A stretch of 64,000 bases of DNA from Enterococcus sp. PF1-24 (GTDB lineage: Bacteria > Bacillota > Bacilli > Lactobacillales > Enterococcaceae), in NCBI RefSeq assembly GCF_029893325.1, contig NZ_JARXWL010000016.1, positions 1-64,000 of the forward strand, given 5' to 3'. This document shows positions 10,658-20,120 of this stretch, piece by piece. The notes under the pieces were generated by a model, which saw nothing but the letters and a program-made list of their open reading frames with translations, was not told the DNA's origin and did no database searches. A program made the translations under genes and the position numbers. The stretch's first letter is position 1. Each line of letters begins with the position of its first letter.

Positions 10658-10686
10658 ATGATATAAAGAAAAAGGAACTTTGTCAA
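10658..10686 (-). promoter_or_regulatory. Promoter of the proS T-box transcript
   Basis: Consensus TTGACA (10681-10686) and TATCAT (10658-10663) on the minus strand are separated by 17 bp, directly upstream of the T-box. Confidence 0.8.
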
Positions 10687-10821
10687 ACAAGAATTTTAAT
10701 TTCTTGAAAGCTTTAAGTTGCAGGCTGTTGCTGGCTAAGCAGAAAAATTGGCAAAAAAAGTAAAATAGTTGTTATTTTTCTGCTAATTTATTAAGGAATA
10801 AAGCAATCTAAAAGTTGAAAA

Positions 10822-10857
10822 GGAAAGCGTTGACATCTATAACAAGTACGTTATAAT
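10822..10857 (+). promoter_or_regulatory. Promoter overlapped by a cre-like CcpA site
   Basis: TTGACA (10830-10835) and TATAAT (10852-10857) are 16 bp apart. The 14-mer GGAAAGCGTTGACA (10822-10835) matches the cre consensus TGWAANCGNTNWCA at all but the first base, and it covers the -35 box. CcpA would then repress the downstream PTS gene in glucose. Confidence 0.7.
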
Positions 10858-10906
10858 TAAGGTAGAAATGAAAATAACTAAATAAAAATGAATAGGGGTA
10901 ATCAAT

Positions 10907-11224
10907 ATGTCTAAAAAAACAATTATGCTAGTCTGCTCAGCAGGTATGAGTACTAGTTTATTAGTAACAAAAATGCAGAAAGCCGCTGACGCTCAAGGAC
11001 TTGAAACAGATATTTTTGCTGTATCAGCATCAGATGCCGATAACCATATCGCTAATAAACCAGTTGATGTGCTATTATTAGGCCCTCAAGTTCGCTTTAT
11101 GAAAGGCGATTTTGAAAAACGTTTAGCACCAAAAGGCATTCCGTTAGATGTTATTAATATGGCAGATTACGGCATGATGAACGGTGAAAAAGTTTTACAA
11201 CAAGCTTTAGAATTAATCGGCTAA
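10907..11224 (+). CDS. PTS lactose/cellobiose-type IIB component (stand-alone)
   Basis: This 105-residue CelA-like IIB protein would carry phosphate on the Cys of VCSAGMSTSLL (Cys at about residue 10) and pass it to a sugar bound by a IIC permease. It has its own promoter and terminator and no IIA or IIC gene beside it, so its partners must be elsewhere. The start follows AGGGGT. The cre-like site suggests catabolite repression. Confidence 0.9.
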   Translation: MSKKTIMLVCSAGMSTSLLVTKMQKAADAQGLETDIFAVSASDADNHIANKPVDVLLLGPQVRFMKGDFEKRLAPKGIPLDVINMADYGMMNGEKVLQQALELIG

Positions 11225-11240
11225 AAATTAAAAAAATGTT

Positions 11241-11269
11241 AACCTCTGGCGTAAGCTGGAGGTTTTTTT
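11241..11269 (+). terminator. Terminator after the IIB gene
   Basis: AACCTC (11241-11246) pairs with GAGGTT (11259-11264) around an inner GC...GC pair, followed by seven T. Confidence 0.85.
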
Positions 11270-11294
11270 GCGTAGTTTAATATGAGGTGAGGAG

Positions 11295-12605
11295 ATGAGT
11301 GAGCTAGCAGGTCGCAGAAAAGTTGTTGCTAAAAAACAGCAATATCAAGAAAATAAAAATTTGTTTTATCAAGTCGCTATGAAAAAATCAGGCAAATATA
11401 TTTGCTGTCAGCGCTGTAATCGTCGCTATCTTTGTCAAGAAGTGATGCTACCTAATAAAAACTATTATTGCCCAGGTTGTATTCAATTTGGACGGATTAC
11501 TAGTCGCGATGCTTTGATTTCAGAGCGTTTTCAGTCTTTAAAAAGGCAAGAAATTACTTTTAAATGGCGAGGACAGTTAACGCAAGCGCAGCAACAAGCT
11601 TCTCGTTTAGTTGTGAAAGCCATTCAAGAACATAAAAATTTATTATTGTGGGCTGTTACTGGCGCTGGCAAGACAGAAATGCTATTTGCTGGTCTTTTGC
11701 AAGCTTTACGAGCTGGTAAGCGGGTGGCGATTGCGAGTCCGCGAATTGATGTTTGTCGCGAATTATTGCCGCGTTTTCAGGCTGTTTTCCCTGATGTTGA
11801 CCTTTTACTTTTATACGGAGAAACGCAAGGGGCTTATCGTGAAACGAATTTCTTGATTTGCACCACCCATCAGTTGTTACATTTTTATCAAGCGTTTGAT
11901 GTTTTGATTATTGATGAGATTGATGCTTTTCCTTTTGATGTTGATGAGCGTTTAGCTTACGCTGCCAAAAATGTGGTAAAACCTTTGGCGTCGGTGATTT
12001 ATTTAACTGCCACGCCAACTAAACAGTTTTTTAAGGAGCTACCTACTGATTTTGTCGTTCATAAAATTCCTGTTCGCTATCACGGGCGGCCGTTGCCAGA
12101 ACCTAAATTATTTTGGTGGAATCAGTGGCAACGTAAAAGTTTACAAGGAAAAAAATTAAAACCGTTAATCAAGCTAATTCAACAATTATTAAAGAAGAGT
12201 CATATTTTGCTGTTTTGCCCAAGTATTGATTTAATGACAAAATTGACTAAACAGCTCCAGCAACAACTAGCAGAAGTTGACTTGACAGCCGTTTCAGCGG
12301 AAACATCAACTAGAGAAGCGATTATCTTGAAAATGCGACAACAGGAATATCAACTATTACTTTGTACCACCATTCTTGAACGGGGAGTAACTTTTGAAAA
12401 GATTTCCGTGATTGTTTTAGGCGCCAATCATCGTGTTTATACGAAAAAAGCTTTGATTCAAATTGCTGGTCGGGTGGACCGTACTGGTAGTAAAGCTTGT
12501 GGAGAGGTCTATTATGTCTATGATGAAATGACCGCCGCCATTCGTCAAGCTTGTCGTGAAATTCGCGAAATGAACCAACGAGGAAGCAAGAAGGGATTTT
12601 TATGA
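11295..12605 (+). CDS. comFA: ComFA, competence DNA-uptake helicase
   Basis: This 436-residue DEAD-type ATPase helps pull transforming DNA across the membrane. It shows a four-Cys zinc site (CCQRC...CPGC, about 37-61), Walker A AVTGAGKTEM (about 118-127), DEID Walker B (about 206-209) and a helicase C lobe with QIAGRVDRTG. It overlaps comFC by four bases (ATGA), so the two are translationally coupled. Its presence argues that the strain keeps, or once had, natural competence. Confidence 0.95.
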   Translation: MSELAGRRKVVAKKQQYQENKNLFYQVAMKKSGKYICCQRCNRRYLCQEVMLPNKNYYCPGCIQFGRITSRDALISERFQSLKRQEITFKWRGQLTQAQQQASRLVVKAIQEHKNLLLWAVTGAGKTEMLFAGLLQALRAGKRVAIASPRIDVCRELLPRFQAVFPDVDLLLLYGETQGAYRETNFLICTTHQLLHFYQAFDVLIIDEIDAFPFDVDERLAYAAKNVVKPLASVIYLTATPTKQFFKELPTDFVVHKIPVRYHGRPLPEPKLFWWNQWQRKSLQGKKLKPLIKLIQQLLKKSHILLFCPSIDLMTKLTKQLQQQLAEVDLTAVSAETSTREAIILKMRQQEYQLLLCTTILERGVTFEKISVIVLGANHRVYTKKALIQIAGRVDRTGSKACGEVYYVYDEMTAAIRQACREIREMNQRGSKKGFL

Positions 12606-13300
12606 AATGCAGTTACTGTCAAAAAACAATTACGCGCTCCTTAACTTTAAAAGAAATTTTTCTGCCTATTGCCAGTATTGAAGAAGAGCTATGCTCCGCT
12701 TGCTTGCAACAATTTCGTTTTGTAGAAACCAGCAATGCTTGTGTAGGCTGTCAAAAGCAATTATTAGCTGGTGAAGAAAAGTATTGTCAGGACTGCTTAA
12801 CTTGGCAGCGGTGTTATCCAGATTATGATTTTCATCATCAAGCCCTATTTTGTTATGATGAAGCCTTCAAAAATTGGATTCATCAATATAAAATTGCGGG
12901 CGATTATCGCTTGCGCACGACTTTTAACAAAGAAGTCAGGAAGTCTTTGCAGCCTTATTTAAAAGCTGGTTATTTAATTGCCTATTTACCACTATCAGAA
13001 AAGCGTTATCGCCAAAGAAGATTTAATCAAGTTTTAGCTTTTTTACAAGCTGCTAATATTCCTACTCAGCCCTTATTGAAAAGAAAAAAACATTTACCCG
13101 CGCAAGCAGAAAAAAATCGTCAAGAACGCCTGTTAATGCCCCAGCCATTTGAGCTAGCTGCTTTGCCAGAAACATTAAAAAATCAGAAAATTTTATTAGT
13201 AGATGATGTTTATACAACAGGGCGGACGATGTTTCACGGAGCGAGTTGTCTCCTTGCCGCTCAGCCACAAATCTTACGAACTTTTTCCCTTGCTCGCTGA
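12602..13300 (+). CDS. comFC: ComFC phosphoribosyltransferase-like competence protein
   Basis: This 232-residue protein has an N-terminal Cys-rich zinc region (CSYCQ at 3-7, CSACLQQF, CVGCQ, CQDC) and a C-terminal phosphoribosyltransferase fold with the PRPP loop LLVDDVYTTGRTM (about 198-210). In the family it acts with ComFA in DNA uptake; its enzymatic role is not firmly known. The start overlaps the comFA stop. Confidence 0.93.
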   Translation: MKCSYCQKTITRSLTLKEIFLPIASIEEELCSACLQQFRFVETSNACVGCQKQLLAGEEKYCQDCLTWQRCYPDYDFHHQALFCYDEAFKNWIHQYKIAGDYRLRTTFNKEVRKSLQPYLKAGYLIAYLPLSEKRYRQRRFNQVLAFLQAANIPTQPLLKRKKHLPAQAEKNRQERLLMPQPFELAALPETLKNQKILLVDDVYTTGRTMFHGASCLLAAQPQILRTFSLAR

Positions 13301-13365
13301 AAATCGAAAATTTGCAAATAATGTTATAAAAAAAGAAAAAATTGTTAAAATTGGTAACGATTTAA

Positions 13366-13393
13366 TTGCAAAAAACTGATAGTTCGATATAAT
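13366..13393 (+). promoter_or_regulatory. Predicted promoter of hpf
   Basis: TTGCAA (13366-13371) and TATAAT (13388-13393) are separated by 16 bp, about 70 bp upstream of the hpf start. Confidence 0.65.
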
Positions 13394-13462
13394 AGAATTA
13401 AGAAGAAAACTAAGAGTGGTCCTTAATTTTCTTTATTGGCAGAGCAGAAAGGGGAAATTGTT

Positions 13463-14014
13463 ATGTTTAAATACAATGTCCGCGGAGAAAATATCGAAGT
13501 TACTCAAGCAATTCGTGAATATGTGGAGAAAAAAGTTGGTAAATTGGAGCGCTACTTCTCTGATGCACCAGAAGCAACAGCCCATATTAATTTGAAGGTT
13601 TATACCGAAAAAACTGCAAAAGTAGAAGTAACAATTCCACTTCCTTACCTAGTGCTTCGTGCAGAAGAAACATCACCAGATTTATATGCAAGTATCGATT
13701 TGGTAGTTGATAAATTAGAACGCCAAATTCGTAAATTTAAAACAAAAATTAATCGTAAATCTCGCGAAACGGCTTTAGAAGTACCACCAGTTTCATTTTC
13801 TATTGATGATGAAGTGGAAGAAGATGCTTCTTCAGAATTAGATATCGTTCGTACAAAACGTTTATCTTTGAAACCAATGGATAGCGAAGAAGCTGTTTTG
13901 CAAATGAATATGTTAGGCCATAATTTCTTTATCTTTGAAGATGTTGAAACAAATGGCACCAGCATTGTTTATCGTCGTAAAGATGGTAAATATGGTTTAA
14001 TTGAAACTAACTAA
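13463..14014 (+). CDS. hpf: Ribosome hibernation promoting factor, long form
   Basis: This 183-residue protein has the S30AE/HPF N-terminal domain (MFKYNVRGENIEVTQAIREY, about 1-105), which binds the decoding site of 30S subunits. Its C-terminal dimerisation domain (about 125-183, ending GHNFFIFEDVETNGTSIVYRR) pairs two ribosomes into 100S particles in stationary phase. An in-frame ATG lies upstream at 13436, but the one at 13463 has the AAAGGGGA ribosome site and the conserved N-terminus. The comF-hpf-secA order is typical of Bacillota. Confidence 0.95.
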   Translation: MFKYNVRGENIEVTQAIREYVEKKVGKLERYFSDAPEATAHINLKVYTEKTAKVEVTIPLPYLVLRAEETSPDLYASIDLVVDKLERQIRKFKTKINRKSRETALEVPPVSFSIDDEVEEDASSELDIVRTKRLSLKPMDSEEAVLQMNMLGHNFFIFEDVETNGTSIVYRRKDGKYGLIETN

Positions 14015-14062
14015 TAGTTAACTATATTTAATTCAGTTGATTAAAGTTTAATTTAAAAGAGA

Positions 14063-14104
14063 GATGATTATTCTATTTTATTTGGATAATCATTTTTCTT
14101 TTTT
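14063..14104 (+). terminator. Terminator of hpf; rest of the hpf-secA gap is unremarkable
   Basis: ATGATTAT (14064-14071) pairs with ATAATCAT (14086-14093) and is followed by a T-rich tract. The remaining 290 bp up to secA hold no open frame. They must contain the secA promoter, but no box pair stands out clearly. Confidence 0.8.
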
Positions 14105-14393
14105 GTGGGATTAGTTAGTCTATTCATGATTCAGGTATGATAACAGTTAATCACCACCTACATAGTTATTTTTCTAGCAAAGTTTAGTTGTAGTTAGCCT
14201 AAAGTGTGGCTATTTACTTCAAAACTAGCAGTATTTTAGTCGTTTTTTTGATTTTTTCTTAATATATAGCAATTAGATAGCTTAAAAATGTTTCATTTCT
14301 CCGAAAGTAATGATAGAATAGTTTGGAGATTCTGTTTTCAGATACGGAAAAATTAATAGTTTGTATTAGACAGTAAGGAGTAGAATAAAAGAC

Positions 14394-16931
14394 ATGGCGA
14401 ATTTTCTTCGAAAGATGATTGAAAATGATAAAAAAGAATTAAAGCGTTTGGATGGGATTGCCAATAAGGTTGAAAGTCACGCAAGTGAAATGGAAGCTTT
14501 AAGTGATGAAGAAATCAGAGGCAAAGCTGACGAATTTAGAGGCCGTTATAAAAACGGTGAAACATTAGATAGTTTATTACCTGAAGCTTTTGCGGTTGTT
14601 CGTGAAGGAGCGAAGCGTGTTTTAGGTTTATATCCTTACCATGTTCAGTTAATGGGTGGTATCGTTTTACACGATGGTAATATTCCTGAAATGAGAACTG
14701 GTGAAGGTAAAACTTTAACAGCGACAATGCCAGTGTATTTAAATGCTATTACTGGTGAAGGGGTTCACGTTGTTACTGTTAATGAATACTTAGCAACTCG
14801 TGACTCAAATGAAATGGGTGAGTTATACAATTTCTTAGGCTTAACAGTTGGGTTAAACATCAACTCTAAAAGTCCTGAAGAAAAACGAGAAGCTTACAAC
14901 TGCGACATTACTTATAGTACAAATAGTGAATTAGGTTTTGACTATTTACGTGATAACATGGTTGTTTATCGTCATCAAATGGTTCAACGTCCGTTAAACT
15001 ATGCAATTGTCGATGAAGTTGACTCAATTTTAATTGATGAAGCAAGAACACCATTAATCATTTCAGGTCAAGCTGAAAAATCAACAGCGCTTTATACACG
15101 AGTTGATAATTTTGTGAAACGCTTGAAAGACGAAGAAGACTATAATATTGATTTACAGTCTAAAACAATTGCTTTAACAGAAGCTGGTATTGAAAAAGCG
15201 GAAGAAAACTTTGGCTTACCAAACTTATATGATATTCAAAATACAGCGTTAACTCACCATTTAGAACAAGCTTTGCGAGCTAACTACATTATGTTATTAG
15301 ATATTGACTATGTGGTTCAAGAAGGTAAAGTCTTAATCGTTGACCAATTTACTGGTCGGATTATGGATGGCCGTCGTTATTCTGATGGTTTACACCAAGC
15401 GATTGAAGCTAAAGAAGCTGTTGAAATTGAAGATGAAACAAAAACAATGGCGACAGTAACTTACCAAAACTTCTTCCGGATGTATAAAAAACTATCTGGG
15501 ATGACTGGTACTGCTAAAACGGAAGAAGAAGAATTCCGTGAAATCTATAATATGCAAGTTATTCAAATTCCAACCAACCGTCCGATTATGCGGGATGACC
15601 GTCAAGATTTACTTTATCCAACACTGAAAAGTAAATTTGAAGCGGTAGTTCAAGATATTAAAGAACGCTATCGTAAAGGCCAACCAGTTTTAGTTGGTAC
15701 TGTAGCAGTTGAAACTTCTGAATTAATTTCTAACATGCTAAATAAAGAAAAAATTCCTCATGAAGTGTTAAATGCGAAAAACCACTTTAAAGAAGCTGAA
15801 ATCATCATGAACGCTGGTCAAAAAGGGGCAGTAACGATTGCCACTAACATGGCTGGTCGTGGTACCGATATTAAATTGGGCTTAGGTGTGGTTGAATTAG
15901 GCGGTTTAGCTGTTATTGGTACTGAACGTCATGAATCACGTCGGATTGATAACCAGTTACGAGGCCGTTCTGGTCGTCAAGGAGATCCAGGTGTTTCTCA
16001 ATTTTACTTGTCTTTAGAAGATGATTTGATGAAACGTTTTGGTTCAGATCGAATTAAATCTTTCTTAGAACGTATGAAGATTGATGAAGAAGATGCTGTA
16101 ATTCAAAGTCGCATGATTACTCGTCAAGTTGAAGGCGCTCAAAAACGAGTTGAAGGTAATAATTACGATACTCGTAAAAACGTCTTACAATACGATGATG
16201 TTATGCGGGAACAACGGGAAGTTATTTACCGTCAGCGTCAATCAGTAATCATGGAAGAAAACAGTCTATCTGATGCGGTTATCAACATGATTAATCGTAC
16301 GATTGAGCGGGTTGTTGACAGCCATACTCAAAACGAAAAACCAGAAGATTGGAACATTAAAGGCATTGTTGATTTTACTAGTAATGCTTTAGTTCATGAA
16401 GATAAGATCAAACAAGAAGATTTAGCTGGTAAAACTGCTGCTGAAATCAAACAATATATTAATGATTTAGCTCAAACAACTTATGATGCTAAAATTGCGC
16501 AATTAAATGGTCCAGAGCAATTGCTTGAGTTCCAAAAAGTTGTTATTTTACGAGTAGTTGATGCGAAATGGACTGATCATATTGATGCGATGGATCAATT
16601 ACGTCAATCAGTAGGTTTACGTTCTTACGGACAAAATAACCCATTAGTTGAATATCAAACAGAAGGTTTCCAAATGTTTGAAGATATGGTTGGTGCCATT
16701 GAGTATGAAGTTACTCGCTTGTTTATGAAGGCTGAGTTACGTCAAAATGTTCAACGGGAACAAGTCGCTACAGGTCAACCAGTTCAACCGATAGCTAGTG
16801 AAGACGCTGCTGCTAACAGTCACGTCAACACCAAATCAAAACCAGTTAAAGTTGAAAAAGTCGGTCGCAATGATTTATGTCCATGTGGTAGTGGTAAAAA
16901 ATACAAAAACTGTCACGGTCGTAACGAATAG
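14394..16931 (+). CDS. secA: SecA preprotein translocase ATPase
   Basis: This 845-residue motor drives export of proteins through SecYEG. It has the DEAD motor with Walker A MRTGEGKT (about 100-107) and [11 protein letters not shown] (about 206-216), the preprotein cross-linking and helical scaffold regions, and a C-terminal zinc motif [14 protein letters not shown] (about 829-842). The full canonical length is present, and it directly precedes prfB as in other Bacillota. Confidence 0.97.
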   Translation: MANFLRKMIENDKKELKRLDGIANKVESHASEMEALSDEEIRGKADEFRGRYKNGETLDSLLPEAFAVVREGAKRVLGLYPYHVQLMGGIVLHDGNIPEMRTGEGKTLTATMPVYLNAITGEGVHVVTVNEYLATRDSNEMGELYNFLGLTVGLNINSKSPEEKREAYNCDITYSTNSELGFDYLRDNMVVYRHQMVQRPLNYAIVDEVDSILIDEARTPLIISGQAEKSTALYTRVDNFVKRLKDEEDYNIDLQSKTIALTEAGIEKAEENFGLPNLYDIQNTALTHHLEQALRANYIMLLDIDYVVQEGKVLIVDQFTGRIMDGRRYSDGLHQAIEAKEAVEIEDETKTMATVTYQNFFRMYKKLSGMTGTAKTEEEEFREIYNMQVIQIPTNRPIMRDDRQDLLYPTLKSKFEAVVQDIKERYRKGQPVLVGTVAVETSELISNMLNKEKIPHEVLNAKNHFKEAEIIMNAGQKGAVTIATNMAGRGTDIKLGLGVVELGGLAVIGTERHESRRIDNQLRGRSGRQGDPGVSQFYLSLEDDLMKRFGSDRIKSFLERMKIDEEDAVIQSRMITRQVEGAQKRVEGNNYDTRKNVLQYDDVMREQREVIYRQRQSVIMEENSLSDAVINMINRTIERVVDSHTQNEKPEDWNIKGIVDFTSNALVHEDKIKQEDLAGKTAAEIKQYINDLAQTTYDAKIAQLNGPEQLLEFQKVVILRVVDAKWTDHIDAMDQLRQSVGLRSYGQNNPLVEYQTEGFQMFEDMVGAIEYEVTRLFMKAELRQNVQREQVATGQPVQPIASEDAAANSHVNTKSKPVKVEKVGRNDLCPCGSGKKYKNCHGRNE

Positions 16932-17071
16932 ACGATAAACGTGTTTTAGATTAATAATTTAATAGCTGAATTTAAAGGGGAGGATGGGATGTTAAGTAGT
17001 TTAATAATATTTCATTCTCTCTTTTTTCTGTAAAATAGTGAAAGCAAGTAAAAAGAAAGGTGGTTTTCAAG

Positions 17072-18173
17072 ATGGAAGTTTCAGAAATTCGTAATTCATT
17101 AGAAACCATGGCAACACAGATGATAAGTTTTAGGAGGTCTCTTTGACTTAGAAGGTTTAGAAGAAGCAATTGCTGAAGCCGAAAGTCAAATGGCTGATCC
17201 AACTTTTTGGGATGATACTGCGGCGGCCCAAAAAGTCATCGATCAAAATAATGCCAATAAAGCAACTTATGATCAATTTCATCAATTGGAAGAAGAAGTT
17301 GATGAGTTAGCAGTAATGGCAGAGATGCAACAAGAAGAGTTTGATGAAGATTTACAAATAGAGCTAGAGGAGCGCTTGTTACAGCTGCAAGAGCGAATTG
17401 CTAGCTATGAGCTATCTTTATTGCTAGATCAACCTTATGATAGTCATAATGCAATTATTGAGTTGCATCCAGGGGCTGGTGGTACTGAGTCACAGGACTG
17501 GGGCAGTATGCTTTTAAGAATGTATACGCGTTGGGCTGATAAACATGGTTTTCAAGTAGAAACTTTAGATTATCAAGATGGTGATGAAGCAGGCATTAAA
17601 AGTGTTACTTTACTAATTAAAGGTCACAATGCCTATGGTTATTTACGTTCTGAAAAGGGCGTTCACCGTTTAGTACGGATTTCACCTTTTGATTCTGCCA
17701 GTCGGCGACATACTTCTTTTTGTTCCTTAGATGTGATGCCTGAGTTAGATGGTACGGTTGAAGTGGAAATTAATTCAGATGATTTGAAAATTGATACTTA
17801 TCGAGCTAGTGGTGCTGGTGGTCAGCATATTAATAAAACGGAATCAGCGGTGCGAATCACCCATTTACCAACCGGCGTGGTGGTAGCGAGCCAAGCGCAA
17901 CGTTCACAGTTAAAAAACCGTGAACAAGCCATGGGGATGCTTAAAGCCAAACTTTATCAACTAGAAATTGAGAAAAAAGAACAAGAAGCAGCTGCTTTAC
18001 GAGGGGAACAAATGGAAATCGGCTGGGGTTCACAAATTCGTTCTTACGTTTTTCATCCTTATTCCATGGTGAAAGATCATCGCACTAACTATGAAACAGG
18101 AAACGTGCAAGCGGTTATGGATGGGGACTTGGATGGCTTTATTGATGCCTATTTAAAAATGACTTTAAAATAA
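17072..18173 (+). CDS. prfB: Peptide chain release factor 2, with programmed +1 frameshift
   Basis: RF2 ends translation at UGA and UAA codons. The gene starts at ATG 17072, reads 24 codons, meets an in-frame TGA at 17144-17146, and continues in the +1 frame from GAC at 17145 to 18173, giving about 366 residues. The SPF anticodon-like tripeptide (about 205-207, ISPFDSASR) and the GGQ catalytic loop (SGAGGQHIN, about 248) are intact. This is the usual autoregulated arrangement and not a broken gene. It is followed by ftsEX. Confidence 0.97.
17132..17147 (+). promoter_or_regulatory. RF2 programmed frameshift site
   Basis: An internal Shine-Dalgarno AGGAGG (17132-17137) lies three bases before CTT-TGA-C (17141-17147). 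Slow termination at UGA when RF2 is scarce lets the ribosome slip from CUU to UUU and resume at GAC. Confidence 0.96.
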
Positions 18174-18242
18174 AGTGTGTCATTTTTTGAAGGAAAATGA
18201 TATAAAAATGTAATATATTGAAAGCCCTATGCAATATTTACA

Positions 18243-18280
18243 TGCTATAATGCAAATATTGAGCAATGAATTGCTATAAT
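18243..18280 (+). promoter_or_regulatory. Two tandem extended -10 promoters before ftsE
   Basis: Two copies of TGCTATAAT (-10 boxes at 18246-18251 and 18275-18280) lie 29 bp apart upstream of ftsE. Neither has a good -35 box, which fits extended -10 promoters. Confidence 0.55.
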
Positions 18281-18331
18281 AATGGAGTAGATGCGTTTTG
18301 CATTTGCTACTAGAGTATGGAGAGATAACAT

Positions 18332-19018
18332 ATGATTGAAATGAAGGATGTAATGAAAAAGTACTCTAATGGTACGACAGCCATCCGTAATATCTCGGTT
18401 AAAATTGAACCAGGTGAATTTGTTTATGTAGTAGGACCTTCTGGAGCTGGTAAATCTACATTTATCAAATTAATGTATCGTGAAGAAAAGGCGACAAAAG
18501 GCCGCTTAAATGTTGCGGGCCATGATTTAATAAGAATTAAAAACCGAGAAGTACCACTTTTACGTCGTGAGATTGGGATTGTCTTCCAAGATTACAAACT
18601 ATTACCTAAGAAAACTGTTTATGAAAATGTTGCGTATGCAATGCAAGTTATTGGTCGTAAACCGCGAGAAATTAAAAAACGGGTAATGGAAGTTTTAGAT
18701 TTAGTTGGTTTAAAACATAAAGTTCGCGTTTTTCCAAGTGAACTTTCTGGTGGGGAACAACAACGGGTTTCAATTGCACGAGCGATTGTAAATACCCCTA
18801 AAGTGTTGATTGCCGATGAACCAACCGGAAACTTAGATCCTGAAAATTCTTGGGAAATCATGAAGTTGTTAGATCGCATTAATGCGCAAGGAACTACAAT
18901 TGTTATGGCAACACATAATAGTACAATTGTAAATACAATTCGCCACCGCGTAATCGCAATTGAAAATGGTCGGATTATACGTGACCAGGCGGAAGGAGAA
19001 TACGGATACGATGATTAG
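18332..19018 (+). CDS. ftsE: FtsE, cell-division ABC ATPase
   Basis: This 228-residue ATPase partners FtsX to control peptidoglycan hydrolases at the division site. It shows Walker A GPSGAGKST (about 36-44), signature LSGGEQQRV (about 137-145) and Walker B VLIADEPTGNLDP. It overlaps ftsX by 8 bases. Confidence 0.96.
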   Translation: MIEMKDVMKKYSNGTTAIRNISVKIEPGEFVYVVGPSGAGKSTFIKLMYREEKATKGRLNVAGHDLIRIKNREVPLLRREIGIVFQDYKLLPKKTVYENVAYAMQVIGRKPREIKKRVMEVLDLVGLKHKVRVFPSELSGGEQQRVSIARAIVNTPKVLIADEPTGNLDPENSWEIMKLLDRINAQGTTIVMATHNSTIVNTIRHRVIAIENGRIIRDQAEGEYGYDD

Positions 19019-19895
19019 TACATTTTTTCGTCATTTATTAGAGAGTATGAAAAGTTTAAAACGTAACGGCTGGATGACGATTGCTTCAGTCAGTGCGGTA
19101 ACAATTACTTTAACCTTAGTAGGTATCTTTTTAGCTATTATTATGAATACAACTAAATTAGCTGACGATGTTAAAAGTAATGTTGATGTTTCAGTTTTTA
19201 TTGATGTAGGAACAGAACAAAATGAAATTGATAATTTAGAGTATGAACTACGCAACCTTAAAAATGTTGAAACTGTTATTTTTTCAAGCAAAGAAGATGA
19301 GTTACAAAAACTACAAAGTAAATTTGGCGATGCCTTCAATTTATTTGACGGGGATAGTAATCCTTTATATGATGTTTTTGTAGTCAGTGCCAATGATCCG
19401 GCTTTAACAGTTGAAATTGCTGAAGAAGCTGCTAAGTTGCAACATGTCTTTAAAGCCGATTATGGTGGTGTCAGCTCTGAAAGAATCTTATCTTTATCAA
19501 ACGGTGTGAAAACGTGGGGATTAGCCGCTGCTGCTTTACTAATTTTTGTAGCGATTTTCTTAATCTCAAACACGATTCGGATTACGATTTTATCTCGTCA
19601 ACGAGAAATTCAAATCATGCGACTTGTTGGGGCGAAAAACGGTTATATTCGTTGGCCATTTTTCCTTGAAGGTGGTTGGATTGGCTTGTTTGGCGCAATT
19701 ATTCCAGTGTTAATCATGATTTTTGGTTATCGGGTAGCTTATGACGTGATTAATCCTAACTTAGTAATGTTGAAATATGAAATGTTAGCACCAGCTGAAT
19801 TTTTATTGATGATTAGTGGCTTTTTAGTAGTAATTGGTATGCTAATTGGTTCAATTGGTTCAGTCATTTCAATGCGAAGATTCTTAAAAATTTAA
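19011..19895 (+). CDS. ftsX: FtsX, cell-division membrane protein
   Basis: This 294-residue membrane partner of FtsE has an N-terminal transmembrane helix (about 22-45), a large extracellular loop that contacts murein hydrolase activators, and three C-terminal helices. The longer frame from 18960 is rejected, because the ATG at 19011 gives the conserved MISTFFRHLLES start with a GGAGAA site 12-13 bases upstream and overlaps the ftsE stop. Confidence 0.95.
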   Translation: MISTFFRHLLESMKSLKRNGWMTIASVSAVTITLTLVGIFLAIIMNTTKLADDVKSNVDVSVFIDVGTEQNEIDNLEYELRNLKNVETVIFSSKEDELQKLQSKFGDAFNLFDGDSNPLYDVFVVSANDPALTVEIAEEAAKLQHVFKADYGGVSSERILSLSNGVKTWGLAAAALLIFVAIFLISNTIRITILSRQREIQIMRLVGAKNGYIRWPFFLEGGWIGLFGAIIPVLIMIFGYRVAYDVINPNLVMLKYEMLAPAEFLLMISGFLVVIGMLIGSIGSVISMRRFLKI

Positions 19896-19911
19896 TTTGT
19901 GACAATTTAGT

Positions 19912-20053
19912 GAGTGGGACAAAAGCCGACTCCGTTATAAATCAAACATTACCAAAAATCGCTTTTGTGGTTTAGTAGGGTCTCGTCGGAAATTTGACCG
20001 GATTACTTGTAAGGTTTGATTTAAACGGAAGTTAAAGCTTGATTGTGCCACTC
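19912..20053. repeat. 142-bp long imperfect inverted repeat between ftsX and cls
   Basis: Outer arms GAGTGGGACA (from 19912) and TGTGCCACTC (20044-20053) pair with one mismatch. Inner arms at 19931-19947 and 20013-20029 pair over about 16 of 17 bases. The whole spacer could fold into one long stem. It resembles a small interspersed element and carries no gene. Confidence 0.65.
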
Positions 20054-20120
20054 GCTTTTCTTTACTTTCCTAAAGGGTTTGGGTATGCTTTAATTAGGAA
20101 AAAGTTGTTGGGTGAGGTGA

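Noticed and set aside
17072-17146. Short frame ending in TGA before prfB, looking like a broken or truncated gene
   Set aside because: The AGGAGG-TCT-CTT-TGA-C signal shows the normal RF2 programmed +1 frameshift, and the gene is intact.
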